Shown here in pieces: positions 33,678-43,211 of a stretch of 64,000 nt of DNA. This DNA comes from Caldisericaceae bacterium. Its GTDB lineage: Bacteria > Caldisericota > Caldisericia > Caldisericales > Caldisericaceae. Both the position numbers and the translations under genes were made by a program. The first letter of the stretch is position 1, and every line of letters begins with the position of its first letter. The stretch lies in assembly GCA_027023025.1 (NCBI GenBank), contig JALVXB010000025.1, positions 48,013 to 112,012 of the forward strand. Reading direction: 5' to 3'. The notes under the pieces are model-generated. The model had not been told where the DNA came from. It made no database searches and worked only from the letters and a program-made list of their open reading frames with translations.

Positions 33678-34131
33678 ACTCGAATTTTCCAATACTACGA
33701 AGAAGTATCAAGTAAACGAGAAAAAACTTAGAGCACTCGTAGATAAAGTTGCCGCACTTGCTGGCGTTAAAAAGGGAACTCTTAGTTTAAGTTTCGTTGG
33801 AGAAAAAAAGATTAGAGAAGTTAATAAAAAATTCAGGAACATTAATAGACCTACTAATGTCATATCTTTTCCATTTATGGAGTATGCGGGTAAAGAATTT
33901 ATATTAGGAGATATAATAATCTGCCCTTTGGTAGCCAAGAAACAGGCTACAAAAGAAGGTAACGATTTTCGTCAGTATGTCGCTTTTTTAATAATACACG
34001 GTTTTCTTCATCTTTTAGGATTTGACCATATAGAAGAGGAAGACAGAATTATTATGGAGAAAAAGGAAGAAGAGATATTCAAAAAAATAAACAATTTTGA
34101 TTTTATAAGGGAGGTTGATAGTTATAAATGA
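33670..34131 (+). CDS. ybeY: endoribonuclease / rRNA maturation factor YbeY
   Basis: YbeY of 153 residues. The zinc motif HGFLHLLGFDH is at 110-120, preceded by REVNKKFRNINRPTNVISFPF and ILGDIIICP, both family signatures. YbeY takes part in 16S rRNA 3'-end processing and ribosome quality control. It overlaps the pgpH end by 8 nt and the next gene by 4 nt. Confidence 0.96.
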   Translation: MVKLEFSNTTKKYQVNEKKLRALVDKVAALAGVKKGTLSLSFVGEKKIREVNKKFRNINRPTNVISFPFMEYAGKEFILGDIIICPLVAKKQATKEGNDFRQYVAFLIIHGFLHLLGFDHIEEEDRIIMEKKEEEIFKKINNFDFIREVDSYK

Positions 34132-35426
34132 GTAACCCTTCGAGTATAGGCTACATTGTTATGTATTTCGTAATTCTTATTTTGTTTTCAGCGTTTTTTT
34201 CTGGTATGGAGGCCGCGCTACTTTCGTCGTCACGGTTTAAACTTAAGTCGCTTGCAGAAAAGGGTTCTCGGGTTGCCCAAAAAATCCTGAATTTAAAAGA
34301 AAATCCCGAAAGATTTATCAGCCCCATTGTGCTTGGTAATAATTTTGTGAATATACTTGCCTCTGTGCTTGCTACTTACTTCAGTGTCGTTATTGCAGAA
34401 ACAAGGCATATTTCCCCCTCAGCATCACTTGCCATAGTAACTGTCACTTTAACCGTCGTTATAGTAATTTTCGGTGAGATGATTCCAAAAAGTGTTGCTG
34501 CGTATAATCCTGAAAAATTTTCTATGTCTTTTTTCTATGTATTTTCTTTTTTCTGGATGATTTTATTTCCGTTTGCCTGGATACTGTCTGCTGTTTCAAA
34601 AGGGTTTCTGAAAGCATTTGGAATAAAGTCTAACATTAAGACGATATTCGGTAGTCCGGACGAATTGCGCACAATGCTGCATCTAAGTAAAGAAGAAGGT
34701 ATCATAGAGAAGTCCGAAGAAAAAATGATTTTCAGTATTTTCGAGTTTGGTGATACGCTCGTAAGAGAGGTAATGACGCCCCGGGTGGATATGGTTACTC
34801 TTCCTATTAATGCAAGTTGGGAGCAAACTTTAAATGTTATCGTTCAAAGCAATCACTCAAGGATTCCAGTGTACAGCGGGAAGATAGATAACATCGTAGG
34901 AATTCTCTATATAAAAGATTTATTTAAGATTTTTAAGGCTCAGAAGGATATGTCTAACTTTCACTTGAAGGACATTTTGCGTGCAGCTAATTTTGTACCT
35001 GAAACAAAAAGAGTGGATGAGCTTTTCAGGGAAATGCAAAAAAATAAAATTCACATATCAATTGTGTTTGACGAGTACGGTGGAGTAAGCGGGCTCGTTA
35101 CGATGGAAGATTTGCTCGAAGAAATAGTAGGTGAGATTCAGGACGAGTATGAAGTTGACGAAAAAGAATTACAAAAGATTAGCGATAACATTTATCTTAT
35201 TTCTGGCATGATGTCGATTGACGACTTTAATGAGAAGTTCGAAGTAAACCTTTCTGACGAAGAGGCAGATACGATAGGTGGTATTGTTCTGGAAAAGTTG
35301 GGAAGATTGCCAAAACCGGGTGAGGAAGTAGTAGTTGACCACTTTAAGTTAATACCTACAAAGATTCGTGGAAGGCGTATTCTGCAGATAAAAGTGATAG
35401 TGAACGGAAAGAAGGAGGCAAAATGA
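34128..35426 (+). CDS. hemolysin-family CNNM/CorC-type transporter (DUF21-CBS-CorC)
   Basis: A 432-residue membrane protein. DUF21/CNNM membrane domain (about 1-190) with FSGMEAALLSSSRFKLKSLAEKGS and NNFVNILASVLATYF; two CBS domains (about 210-335) starting at VREVMTPRVDMVTLPI and ending VFDEYGGVSGLVTMEDLLEEIVGEI; and a CorC_HlyC C-terminal domain (about 345-430). Such proteins export Mg2+ or Co2+ or adjust Mg2+ transport. It sits where era or dgkA is found in many relatives of the phoH-ybeY cluster. Confidence 0.9.
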   Translation: MSNPSSIGYIVMYFVILILFSAFFSGMEAALLSSSRFKLKSLAEKGSRVAQKILNLKENPERFISPIVLGNNFVNILASVLATYFSVVIAETRHISPSASLAIVTVTLTVVIVIFGEMIPKSVAAYNPEKFSMSFFYVFSFFWMILFPFAWILSAVSKGFLKAFGIKSNIKTIFGSPDELRTMLHLSKEEGIIEKSEEKMIFSIFEFGDTLVREVMTPRVDMVTLPINASWEQTLNVIVQSNHSRIPVYSGKIDNIVGILYIKDLFKIFKAQKDMSNFHLKDILRAANFVPETKRVDELFREMQKNKIHISIVFDEYGGVSGLVTMEDLLEEIVGEIQDEYEVDEKELQKISDNIYLISGMMSIDDFNEKFEVNLSDEEADTIGGIVLEKLGRLPKPGEEVVVDHFKLIPTKIRGRRILQIKVIVNGKKEAK

Positions 35427-35821
35427 ATAAAGAAGAGTTGATTGATGTGGCGAAGAAGGCACGAAAAAATGCTTATGCGCCGTATTCAAAGTTTAAAGTA
35501 GGTGCTGCACTTTTAACGAAAAGTGGAAAAGTGTTTACTGGGTGCAATGTGGAGAATTCAAGTTTTGGTGCAAGTATGTGTGCTGAAAGAGTTGCCGTTT
35601 TTAAGGCAGTAAGTGAAGGCGAAAGGGAATTTGAAGCTATTGCTGTTGTAACGGATACAGACGACCCTGCTATGCCCTGTGGTATGTGCAGACAGGTGCT
35701 TTCAGAATTTTCTATGGACATTGAAGTATATGCAGCAAATCTGGATGGTAAGGTAAAAACTACTACTTTGAGAGAGCTTTTACCTTATGCATTTACAAAA
35801 GAAGATTTAAACGATAACTAA
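35423..35821 (+). CDS. cdd: cytidine deaminase
   Basis: A 132-residue homotetrameric-type cytidine deaminase. Zinc ligands are C53 (in C53-A-E55, E55 being the proton shuttle), C86 and C89 (PCGMC). YAPYSKFKVGAALLT and GCNVENSSFGASMCAER are the substrate-binding segments. It salvages cytidine and deoxycytidine to uridine forms. Coupled to the preceding gene by a 4-nt overlap, with GGAGG just upstream of ATG. Confidence 0.96.
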   Translation: MNKEELIDVAKKARKNAYAPYSKFKVGAALLTKSGKVFTGCNVENSSFGASMCAERVAVFKAVSEGEREFEAIAVVTDTDDPAMPCGMCRQVLSEFSMDIEVYAANLDGKVKTTTLRELLPYAFTKEDLNDN

Positions 35822-35831
35822 GGAGGTTTTT

Positions 35832-36599
35832 ATGAGAAAAACAATTCTTGCTGGGAACTGGAAAATGCACAACCTTATTGAAGAAAGTGTGAGCCTTGCG
35901 TCCTGTGTAAATGAAAAGTCGTCTTCTTTACCTATTGATGTAATTGTGTTCCCTGCATTTACGGCACTTTCCTCTGTTTCTAGCTTACTTAAAGGAAAGA
36001 AGGTAAAAGTTGGTGCGCAGAATATGTACTTTGAGGAAGAGGGTGCATTTACAGGAGAAGTATCTCCAAACATGATTAAGGATGCAGGTGCTTCTTATGT
36101 GATTTTAGGTCACTCAGAGAGAAGGAATATTTTTAAAGAGGACAACGAACTTATTGGGAAAAAAGTTGTTTCTGCAATTCAGCACAACTTGAATGTAGTG
36201 CTCTGTGTGGGAGAAAAGTTAGAGGAAAGGGAAAAAGGTTTAACTGAGAAGATCATAGAAGAAGAAATCAAAACAAACCTTTCTGCAGTAAGTAAGGAGG
36301 ATCTCGATAAAATTATTATTGCGTATGAACCAATCTGGGCGATAGGCACTGGTGTGTCAGCAAAACCAGAGCAAGCAGAAGAGGTTCATAAGTTTATTCG
36401 TTCCCTTCTTAACTCTATTTATGGGAATGGTGTTGGTGAAAATATGACTGTTTTGTATGGGGGCAGTGTAAAACCTGCCAATATTGAGTCACTTGCTAAA
36501 ATGCCGGACATTGACGGTGGTTTGGTAGGTGGTGCAAGTTTGAAGTGTGGCGATTTTGTAAAGATTGGGGAAGTGCTTTCTAAAGTGAAGGGATTGTAA
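35832..36599 (+). CDS. tpiA: triosephosphate isomerase
   Basis: TpiA of 255 residues, interconverting dihydroxyacetone phosphate and glyceraldehyde-3-phosphate. Catalytic residues are K11 (AGNWKM), H94 (ILGHSERR) and E166 (AYEPIWAIGTG); the flexible lid and phosphate-binding GGSV and GGLVGGASL are present. TAAGGAGG lies 5-6 nt before the ATG. It is unusual that it travels with cdd rather than gap-pgk; no other lower-glycolysis gene is in the window. Confidence 0.97.
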   Translation: MRKTILAGNWKMHNLIEESVSLASCVNEKSSSLPIDVIVFPAFTALSSVSSLLKGKKVKVGAQNMYFEEEGAFTGEVSPNMIKDAGASYVILGHSERRNIFKEDNELIGKKVVSAIQHNLNVVLCVGEKLEEREKGLTEKIIEEEIKTNLSAVSKEDLDKIIIAYEPIWAIGTGVSAKPEQAEEVHKFIRSLLNSIYGNGVGENMTVLYGGSVKPANIESLAKMPDIDGGLVGGASLKCGDFVKIGEVLSKVKGL

Positions 36600-36653
36600 A
36601 AAACAGTATTTTGCGGTATAATTGATCAAAATTTAGTAATCTGGAGGTGAAGT

Positions 36654-37175
36654 ATGGCAGGATTTTGGGATAAGGTTAAAAAAGGTGTTCAGGAAACGAG
36701 TGAAAAAGCAGCAAAGTTGGCAAAAATTGCAAAAATTCAAACCGAAATCACGACTCTTGGGACTACGAAAAAGAGTAAGTTTACCGAGTTGGGTGAAAAA
36801 GTATTCGAACTGTATAAGAACGGCAAGTTAACCGGTGATGTGCAGGAGGAAATTAAAGATTTCATTGCGTCAATCGAAGATGTTGAACGGAAAATTGCCG
36901 AAAAGAAAGAAGAAATCGAAAAGATTAAACAAGAAATGAACGAAAAGGTCGAAGAAGTAAAACAGACTGTATCAGATGCGAAGTCGCAGGCTGCTGAAGC
37001 TGGAAAGGCTGCGGTAGATGCAACGAAGAAAACTGCAGAAACAGCCAAAGAGAAGGCCAAAGAAACGGCTGAACAAATTAAAGAGTCTGCGAAAAATGTT
37101 GCAGAAACTGTAAAAGAAGAGGCCCAGAACCTCAAAAAGACGGTAGTTGAAAGTAATCCTGACGAAGAGGAATAA
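36654..37175 (+). CDS. LEA-like coiled-coil protein of unknown function
   Basis: A 173-residue, highly charged, all-helical protein without signal peptide or cysteine. The N-terminal part (1-85) holds MAGFWDKVKKGVQETSEKAAKLAKIAKIQ and FTELGEKVFELYKNGKL, resembling small bacterial proteins with a YtxH/coiled-coil layout; 86-110 is a Lys/Glu coiled coil; 110-165 is an Ala/Lys/Glu/Thr repeat (KKTAETAKEKAKETAEQIKE) with the 11-residue periodicity of group 3 LEA proteins. Possible stress protectant or filament-forming protein. GGAGGTGA precedes the ATG; a strong terminator follows. Function is not recognised. Confidence 0.7.
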   Translation: MAGFWDKVKKGVQETSEKAAKLAKIAKIQTEITTLGTTKKSKFTELGEKVFELYKNGKLTGDVQEEIKDFIASIEDVERKIAEKKEEIEKIKQEMNEKVEEVKQTVSDAKSQAAEAGKAAVDATKKTAETAKEKAKETAEQIKESAKNVAETVKEEAQNLKKTVVESNPDEEE

Positions 37176-37207
37176 TTATTCCTCCTTTAATTGACAATTT
37201 TTTCTCA

Positions 37208-37238
37208 AAGAGAAAGCTAATTAGCTTTCTCTTTTTTG
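37208..37238 (+). terminator. intrinsic terminator after tpiA and LEA-like gene
   Basis: A perfect 14-bp inverted repeat, AAAGAGAAAGCTAA against TTAGCTTTCTCTTT (37208-37235), runs into a T tract on the plus strand (CTCTTTTTT). The dyad can form a hairpin or be read as a palindrome; it contains the TAG stop of the opposing recombinase gene. Confidence 0.8.
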
Positions 37239-38110
37239 TTCTCTATATCGTGCGTAAGCCTGGCAAATTCTGTAGAGTTCACTATTTTTTTGACAGCTTC
37301 TTTAGAGAGCCTGCTCGTAACATGGGTATACTTCATAGTGGTATTCAGTGAACTGTGGCCCAGTAGTTCACTAATTGTTATAGGGCTTACTCCGCTTTCG
37401 AGAGCTAGTGTGGCAAATGTATGTCGCAATTTGTGCGGAGTAATGTGCTTTTTTATGTGTGCGCTTTGTGCGTACTTTTTAACCATTATTTGTATGCTTA
37501 AAGAAGAAAGTTTTTCTCCAAAGCGGTTTAAAAATAAATATCTCCCTTTTATTTTTCTACTTTGTAGGTACTTTTTTACGAGATTTAATAGTTCATCTGC
37601 AATTGGAATGATCCTTTCTTTGTTACCTTTGCCTATTACGCGTACTGTGCTCTGATAAAAGTCAATATCTGAGGTGCGTATGTTCGTCAATTCGTTTACC
37701 CTTACGCCAGTGTATATAATAAATGAAATAATGGTGAGATCTCTTAGATTATCTTTCGCTGCATTTAGTAATTTTGCGACTTCTTTTTTCGACAAAAAGA
37801 CGGGGAGTGTCTTTCCAATTCGTGGTGCTTCTGGAAGAGTAAAGTCAATTTTATATTTTCTTTGTATGAATTTTCCGAAACTTCTTAAAATGCGTGTCTG
37901 GGTTGCTCTTGAGTTTTTACTTATTGCTCCTTTACTTGCAAAGTACTTTTCTACCGATTCCTCATCAGGTAACTCAAATTTTTTCAAAAAGTCGTTAATT
38001 ATATAAAGATAGTTTCTTATCGTAGAGTAACTATATCCCCTCATCTCCATAAAGCTGCGGTACTTTTCTATCAGGTTCCTTCTTTCTGGTAGTTTTGTCT
38101 TCGTTTCCAT
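37217..38110 (-). CDS. tyrosine recombinase, XerC/XerD-like
   Basis: A 297-residue tyrosine recombinase. The SAM-like N-terminal core-binding domain (about 8-90; YRSFMEMRGYSYSTIRNYLYIINDFL) is followed by the catalytic domain with R in YTGVRVNELTN, K in VIGKGNKERIIPI, H-x-x-R in TPHKLRHTFATLAL, the second H in ELLGHSSLNTT and Tyr in MKYTHV. No phage or transposon genes surround it and its size fits XerC/XerD/XerA, so chromosome-dimer resolution is the likely job. It has its own promoter and a GGAGA site. Confidence 0.85.
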   Translation of the reverse strand: METKTKLPERRNLIEKYRSFMEMRGYSYSTIRNYLYIINDFLKKFELPDEESVEKYFASKGAISKNSRATQTRILRSFGKFIQRKYKIDFTLPEAPRIGKTLPVFLSKKEVAKLLNAAKDNLRDLTIISFIIYTGVRVNELTNIRTSDIDFYQSTVRVIGKGNKERIIPIADELLNLVKKYLQSRKIKGRYLFLNRFGEKLSSLSIQIMVKKYAQSAHIKKHITPHKLRHTFATLALESGVSPITISELLGHSSLNTTMKYTHVTSRLSKEAVKKIVNSTEFARLTHDIENKKEKAN

Positions 38111-38131
38111 ATATGCAATATCTCCTATTGC

Positions 38132-38160
38132 ATAGTATAGATAATCTGTTTTTCAGTCAA
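38132..38160 (-). promoter_or_regulatory. promoter of the XerC/D-like gene
   Basis: Minus-strand TTGACT (38160-38155), 17-nt spacer, TACTAT (38137-38132), followed by a leader with AGGAGA before ATG 38110. Confidence 0.65.
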
Positions 38161-38176
38161 TATGGAAGTAGCCTCT

Positions 38177-38212
38177 TTGTTTTTATTGCTTAGTTTATAT
38201 AATACCTCTATG
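38177..38212 (+). promoter_or_regulatory. promoter of the EamA transporter gene, predicted leaderless
   Basis: TATAAT at 38198-38203 is exactly 6 nt before ATG 38210. The -35 is weak (TTGTTT at 38177-38182, 15-nt spacer). No Shine-Dalgarno is present. Confidence 0.5.
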
Positions 38213-39079
38213 CGATCTGAGAAAGTAAAGTCTATTGTTGTGATCGTCGTAATAACGATTATATGGGGTGGAACATTTCCGCTCGTTAAAACTATGCTTG
38301 GTGCACTTTCACCGATGCAAATAGTTAGCTATAGATTCTTCTTTGCTTCTTTGTTTGCACTCCCATTTTTTATTTTGAAAGTACGCAGACATAAAAAAGC
38401 GATTTTGAAGTTATTCTTGTTGGGTGTTATTCTATTCCTTGCGTATTTTTTCCAGACTTTAGGAATGCGCTTTACCACTTCTTCAAAAAGTGGTTTTATA
38501 ACTGGACTTTATATAGTATTTACACCAATTTTTGCTCTGTTTTTTATCAAAGAAAAGCCTTCCGTAAAGTTGATCGTTGCTCTTATTCTTTCCGTTATAG
38601 GACTTATGCTTCTTTCTGGCGTTACTTTTTATTCGTTTAACTTTAACATTGGAGACTTTATTACTGTGTTTTCTGCAATTGCTTATGCAATCCAGATCGT
38701 TCTTACGGCGATTTATGTGAAGGATACTGATGCTTCGTTTGTTGCTGCCGTTCAGATGATTTCGATGTTTTTGTGTTCTATGCCGTTCAACTATGCCAAT
38801 TTTTTCAGGCCACTGCCAGTTTGGATTATGCTGTCGCTGTTGTTTCTCGGTGGAATTGCGGGGTACATTGCGATACTTGCCGAAGCGTACAGTTTAAAGT
38901 TTATTGATCCAGATGCCGCTTCTATCATTTTTACACTTGAGCCTGTATTTGCCGGTATTACTTCTTATATTTTTCTTAAAGAAAAGCCTACCTTTATGGG
39001 AATGATTGGCGCAGTTTTAATTCTTATTGCTATGTATTTTGCAATCTTTTCACATCCCTCGCGGAGTATAGGCGAATAA
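38210..39079 (+). CDS. EamA/DMT-family transporter
   Basis: A 289-residue protein with about ten membrane helices in two EamA repeats. IIWGGTFPLVKTMLGALSPMQIVSYRFFFASLFALPFF starts repeat one, and VFSAIAYAIQIVL and DPDAASIIFTLEPVFAGITSYIFLKEKPT the second. The family exports metabolites such as amino acids or imports nucleotide sugars; no substrate can be named. The frame opens at 38162, but a TATAAT box lies between that codon and ATG 38210, which is taken as start. Its last 30 nt overlap the convergent phosphodiesterase gene. Confidence 0.85.
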   Translation: MRSEKVKSIVVIVVITIIWGGTFPLVKTMLGALSPMQIVSYRFFFASLFALPFFILKVRRHKKAILKLFLLGVILFLAYFFQTLGMRFTTSSKSGFITGLYIVFTPIFALFFIKEKPSVKLIVALILSVIGLMLLSGVTFYSFNFNIGDFITVFSAIAYAIQIVLTAIYVKDTDASFVAAVQMISMFLCSMPFNYANFFRPLPVWIMLSLLFLGGIAGYIAILAEAYSLKFIDPDAASIIFTLEPVFAGITSYIFLKEKPTFMGMIGAVLILIAMYFAIFSHPSRSIGE

Positions 39080-40267
39080 CGGAACTAGCATTTCTTCTTC
39101 TGAAAGTCCGCCATGCTTCCCTTTAAGGTTGATTTCTTCGGGTGGAGAAAGATACGAATAATTTTTGTTATTCTTAATTATAAGGACGAAGTCTCCTATT
39201 CTACTTTTAAACTCTTCTTTTATCCGATTATTTCCAAACAGTCTGGCTTTTATTGCTTCTTCTTTTTCAAAAGTGACGACATTTGGCAACTTCTCTAATA
39301 CACTTTGCAATATATCCGATGCCTTTGAGTAAATATAAGGCGCTCTAAGATCTGAAAGCGGGGTAAGTAAGTGCCTTGATATTTCGGGAATGTTTGAGAG
39401 ATCTATGTTTTCTTCTGGGGGAGAAAAAATCTGTCCGTGGTCTGCGGTTATTAGTAGTAGTGTATTGCTATCAATACTGTCAATTAAGTGGCCAATCATC
39501 GTGTTGAGTTGCACGATTTCATTCATAACTGGCTGAGAGTACGGACCGTATCTGTGGGATAGTGCGTCAATTGCCCACCAATAGCCAAAAATAAATTTCG
39601 GAGCATTGTCCTCTTTAATCAGTTTAACAATGTGGAAGAACATATCGGATGAAGTAAGATAAGGAATCTCATTAAACCCTCTATAAAGGGCCTTTTCAAA
39701 GTGCGAGTTTAAATAACTTGCATTTGTTACGATGTAAGATTTTATTCCTTCCTTTGCGAGTTTTTCTCCTATAGTACTTTCGGGAAGATACCAGTTTATG
39801 TCGATGTGTAATTTACAGTGGTTGGTGTTTGCGGGCTTTCCGAATAAACTGTTTAGCAAAAATCCGTATTCCTGTGAAAAAAATCTGTATCCTAAAAGTC
39901 CGTGTTCTCCAGGGGTAAGGCCTGTGGAAAGTGAAGGAAGTGCTACTGCAGTTGTTGATGGAAATACAGATGTAAGTGGCAACAAAATACCGTTTTCTTT
40001 CAACTTTTCAAATGCATTGACTTTATAGTTTTTCATTGTGTAGTTTAATAGTTTAAGTCCCAGTGCATCTATTAATAAAAGTATAACTTTTTCCTTATGG
40101 GAAAAAATTTGTGTCAGTTCTGGGATTTCGTCGTGAACAGGCGTAATGCCGAAATTTTTTAAAATAAAAGAAGCGGCGTTTACAATACTGTATTTTTCGT
40201 AATAGGGAGATATAAGCCCTTCGAGATTTGAATGAGATTTTATTGCCTCTATCGTATTAATGTACAT
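39050..40267 (-). CDS. type I phosphodiesterase / nucleotide pyrophosphatase (alkaline phosphatase superfamily)
   Basis: A 405-residue soluble member of the alkaline phosphatase superfamily. Metal ligands and nucleophile can be followed: VILLLIDALGLKLLNY (first Asp), LPLTSVFPSTTAVALPSLSTGLTPGEHGLLGY (Thr nucleophile region), GYWWAIDALSHRYGP (Asp/His), LLITADHGQIF (Asp-His) and KGKHGGLSEEEMLVPL (final His). No signal peptide is seen, so it probably acts inside the cell on nucleotides, phospholipid headgroups or other phosphodiesters. GGAGG precedes ATG 40267. Confidence 0.82.
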   Translation of the reverse strand: MYINTIEAIKSHSNLEGLISPYYEKYSIVNAASFILKNFGITPVHDEIPELTQIFSHKEKVILLLIDALGLKLLNYTMKNYKVNAFEKLKENGILLPLTSVFPSTTAVALPSLSTGLTPGEHGLLGYRFFSQEYGFLLNSLFGKPANTNHCKLHIDINWYLPESTIGEKLAKEGIKSYIVTNASYLNSHFEKALYRGFNEIPYLTSSDMFFHIVKLIKEDNAPKFIFGYWWAIDALSHRYGPYSQPVMNEIVQLNTMIGHLIDSIDSNTLLLITADHGQIFSPPEENIDLSNIPEISRHLLTPLSDLRAPYIYSKASDILQSVLEKLPNVVTFEKEEAIKARLFGNNRIKEEFKSRIGDFVLIIKNNKNYSYLSPPEEINLKGKHGGLSEEEMLVPLFAYTPRGM

Positions 40268-40349
40268 TATTTGCCTCCTGCGATAAAATTATACAATTTT
40301 ACAAAAAATATAAAAGGAAAATTTGTTGCTCGTTCGTATTTAATAAGTG

Positions 40350-42071
40350 ATGAAAGATTTAAGAGAATACATTGAAGAATTGCACGACAAAGTTGACATT
40401 GTGGATGTAATTTCTAAATATGTGAAACTTAAGAAGCAGGGTAGGAACTATGTGGGTTTATGTCCGTTCCATAGCGAGAAGACCCCTTCTTTTGTCGTAA
40501 GCCCTGAAAAGCAGATATTTCACTGTTTTGGGTGCGGGGCAAGCGGAGATGTAATAAAGTTTATTATGCGCATTGAAGATGTAGACTTTAAAACTGCGGT
40601 AAAGGAACTTGCAAAAGAAGCAGGGATGCCTGAGCCATACTTTACCAGGCAAACATCACCATCTGAGAGTGTCAATAGAGAAGAATTGTTTAAAGTTATG
40701 AACCTCGTTGCAGACTTTTTCCATTCTCAACTAAACGAGAAAATTGTTTCTTATTTGAGAAATAGAGGAGTTACCGGTAAATCAATTGAGCGCTTTAAGT
40801 TGGGATTTGCTGGGGATAATGCTGGATCGCTTCTTTCATTTGTAAAGGAGCGCGATATTAATGTTAAAGTCCTGGAAAAGTTAGGACTATTGCGGAAAAA
40901 CGCAGATGGCAAAGTGCATCCTTACTTCTGGAACAGAATTATTATACCGATATTTAATGCAAAGGGCGATGTGGTTGCATTTGGTGGCAGAATTGTAGGA
41001 AAGGGCGAGCCGAAATATTTAAACTCTCCTGATACGGTAATTTTCACGAAAGGAAACTTACTATATCCTATTAATTTTGCAAAGGAGGCAATGCGAAAAA
41101 GCAGGAGTGCTATCGTCGTTGAGGGTTACTTTGATGCTCTTATTTTGCAGCAGGAGGGAGTGAATAATGTAGTTTCTTCAATGGGAACTTCCTTTACTGA
41201 TATGCAGGCTAAGCTTATAAAGCGCTATGCAGATACTGTTTACTTTTTATACGACGACGATGCTGCAGGTGTAAAGGGTGCCGAGCGTGCTGTGGAAGTT
41301 GGAAGCAAAAGAGGATTGGTCGTAAAAATAGGCGTTCCGTTTGGTGGTCTCGATCCGGACGAAATTATTATTAAGTATGGCAGAGACAAACTGGACGAAA
41401 TGATTAAGAATGCAAAAGATCCCCTTGAGTTTATCGGAACTGCTGAACTTAAAATAGAAGGAGATACTCCGCAAGGGCGTTCTCGCGTCGTTCAAAAAAT
41501 GCTTGAAACTGTTTCCAAGATTGCAAATAAAACGGAGGCGTACGAGTATCTAAAAGAAATTAGCAAACTTTTTAAGATAGACATGCCGTTTCTTCTTGAT
41601 CAATACAATGCGTTAAACAGACAATTGAAAAAGAGGAAGAGACATGCGAAGCAGCAGCTACCCTCTATTGATAAAGTAATCGAAGCTGAAAAACTTCTCG
41701 TGCAGGCTGTTATCCAGCGTCCTGAAACGCTAAGTGCAATCGAAGAACTCATTGATGTAGAAGATGTTTTCGATCCAGAATTTAACCACATTTTTGCTGC
41801 TGCAAAGTCTGATATCGAGCAGGGAAGGATTCCTGATCCAAAAAACTGGGTTCAGCTTACTGATAAAGAATTGGAAATTGCTACAGAACTTGCCCTTAAG
41901 GATGTTGCTCTGGTTAACGACTTTGCAATAAAACAAACGATTGAAAATTTGAATAGAGACATTTTATACCGCTCCCGTGCAATCGCTCTTTTAAAAGAAT
42001 ACGAAGAAAGTGGAGATCTTGATAAACTCAGGCAATATAACGAAATTCTGAGGAAGTTGAAAGGAAGGTGA
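40350..42071 (+). CDS. dnaG: DNA primase
   Basis: DnaG of 573 residues, making RNA primers at the fork. The CHC2 zinc domain uses C38, H41, C59 and C62 ([22 protein letters not shown]). The catalytic core with [10 protein letters not shown], the RNAP-basic [11 protein letters not shown] and FGGRIV motifs, the TOPRIM Glu in VVEGYFDAL and the Asp-rich [15 protein letters not shown] follow. The C-terminal helicase-binding domain (about 440-573) is divergent. ATG 40350 or GTG 40347 could start it; neither has a clear Shine-Dalgarno. It leads into rpoD after 4 nt, the core of the macromolecular-synthesis operon. Confidence 0.95.
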   Translation: MKDLREYIEELHDKVDIVDVISKYVKLKKQGRNYVGLCPFHSEKTPSFVVSPEKQIFHCFGCGASGDVIKFIMRIEDVDFKTAVKELAKEAGMPEPYFTRQTSPSESVNREELFKVMNLVADFFHSQLNEKIVSYLRNRGVTGKSIERFKLGFAGDNAGSLLSFVKERDINVKVLEKLGLLRKNADGKVHPYFWNRIIIPIFNAKGDVVAFGGRIVGKGEPKYLNSPDTVIFTKGNLLYPINFAKEAMRKSRSAIVVEGYFDALILQQEGVNNVVSSMGTSFTDMQAKLIKRYADTVYFLYDDDAAGVKGAERAVEVGSKRGLVVKIGVPFGGLDPDEIIIKYGRDKLDEMIKNAKDPLEFIGTAELKIEGDTPQGRSRVVQKMLETVSKIANKTEAYEYLKEISKLFKIDMPFLLDQYNALNRQLKKRKRHAKQQLPSIDKVIEAEKLLVQAVIQRPETLSAIEELIDVEDVFDPEFNHIFAAAKSDIEQGRIPDPKNWVQLTDKELEIATELALKDVALVNDFAIKQTIENLNRDILYRSRAIALLKEYEESGDLDKLRQYNEILRKLKGR

Positions 42072-42075
42072 GAAT

Positions 42076-43203
42076 ATGAACGAAGAAAAAGAAAAATCAT
42101 TGAAAATGATTAAAAATTATTTAAAGAAGTTAAAGAATCTAAATAAGGAAGAAAAGGAAATTATCAGGAAACTTTTTGAAAGAGGTAGAGTGACGGGCGT
42201 CCTTACCTACGATGAGATTGCAGATGCGCTTGCCAAAATTCCTCTTTCCGTAAAAAGGATTGACGAATTTTACGCAATGTTATCCAAACTTAATGTAAAG
42301 TTTGGGAGTGCAAAAATTATTGCACGCACTCTCGGAAAGCGTTCTCGTGCTTCTATTGACAGAACGGAGATTACGGAATTGAAAAATCCAGTTCAGTCGT
42401 ATTTAGTAAATATTGGTGCAATAGATTTGCTTACTCCTGAAGAAGAGCAGGAATTGGGGCGAAGAATAAAGGAAGAAAATGACGAAGAAGCCAAAAAACG
42501 CCTCATCGAGGCAAATTTACGCCTCGTCGTAAGTATTGCAAAAAGATATACGGGACACGGGCTTTCATTTTTAGACCTCGTTCAGGAAGGAAACCTTGGC
42601 CTTATAAGGGCTGTTGAAAAGTTTGATTATACAAAAGGTTATAGATTTTCTACTTACGCAACCTGGTGGATCAGGCAGGCAATAACGAGAGCGCTTGCTG
42701 ACCAGTCCAGACTGATTAGAGTGCCTGTACACATGGTAGAAAGCATAAATAAGATTGACCATGCCGTAAAGGAACTTATGCAGGAATTGGGGCGTGAGCC
42801 TACATATAAAGAAATTGCGGAGAGGACGGGTATTCCTGAGAAGAAAATTACGAAGTATCTGCGTCTTGCGCAACAGCCACTTTCTCTTGAAATGCCTGTG
42901 GGGGATGAAGACGAAAGCAGGCTGGAAAACTTTATCGAAGACAATAGGACTTTAACTCCAGAGGGAGAAACGATGAATTCCTATTATAGAGAACAGCTGG
43001 AAAAAGTTATGGATAAGTTAACTCCAAGAGAAAGGGAAATTATCAAATTGCGTGCAGGGCTTGAAGGAGAATATCCACATACATTGGAAGAGGTTGGCAC
43101 GATATTTGGCGTAACGAGGGAGCGAATCAGGCAAATTGAAGCAAAGGCAAAACGCAAACTCCAAAAGTACTTAAAGGAATTGGAAAAAAATAAGACTGCC
43201 TAA
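42076..43203 (+). CDS. rpoD: housekeeping sigma factor RpoD (sigma-70)
   Basis: A 375-residue group 1 sigma factor. Region 1.1-like N-terminal domain (about 1-80), region 1.2 ([28 protein letters not shown]), region 2 with [31 protein letters not shown] and the -10-binding [25 protein letters not shown], region 3 ([13 protein letters not shown]) and region 4 with the helix-turn-helix [28 protein letters not shown]. The aromatic and Arg residues of region 2.4 are intact, matching the consensus -35/-10 boxes seen here. GGAAGGTGAG precedes ATG 42076. Confidence 0.97.
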   Translation: MNEEKEKSLKMIKNYLKKLKNLNKEEKEIIRKLFERGRVTGVLTYDEIADALAKIPLSVKRIDEFYAMLSKLNVKFGSAKIIARTLGKRSRASIDRTEITELKNPVQSYLVNIGAIDLLTPEEEQELGRRIKEENDEEAKKRLIEANLRLVVSIAKRYTGHGLSFLDLVQEGNLGLIRAVEKFDYTKGYRFSTYATWWIRQAITRALADQSRLIRVPVHMVESINKIDHAVKELMQELGREPTYKEIAERTGIPEKKITKYLRLAQQPLSLEMPVGDEDESRLENFIEDNRTLTPEGETMNSYYREQLEKVMDKLTPREREIIKLRAGLEGEYPHTLEEVGTIFGVTRERIRQIEAKAKRKLQKYLKELEKNKTA

Positions 43204-43211
43204 TAAATTTG

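Noticed and set aside
37217..38110. Integrase of a mobile element
   Set aside because: No attachment-site repeats, tRNA target, phage or cargo genes surround it; Xer-type housekeeping function fits better.
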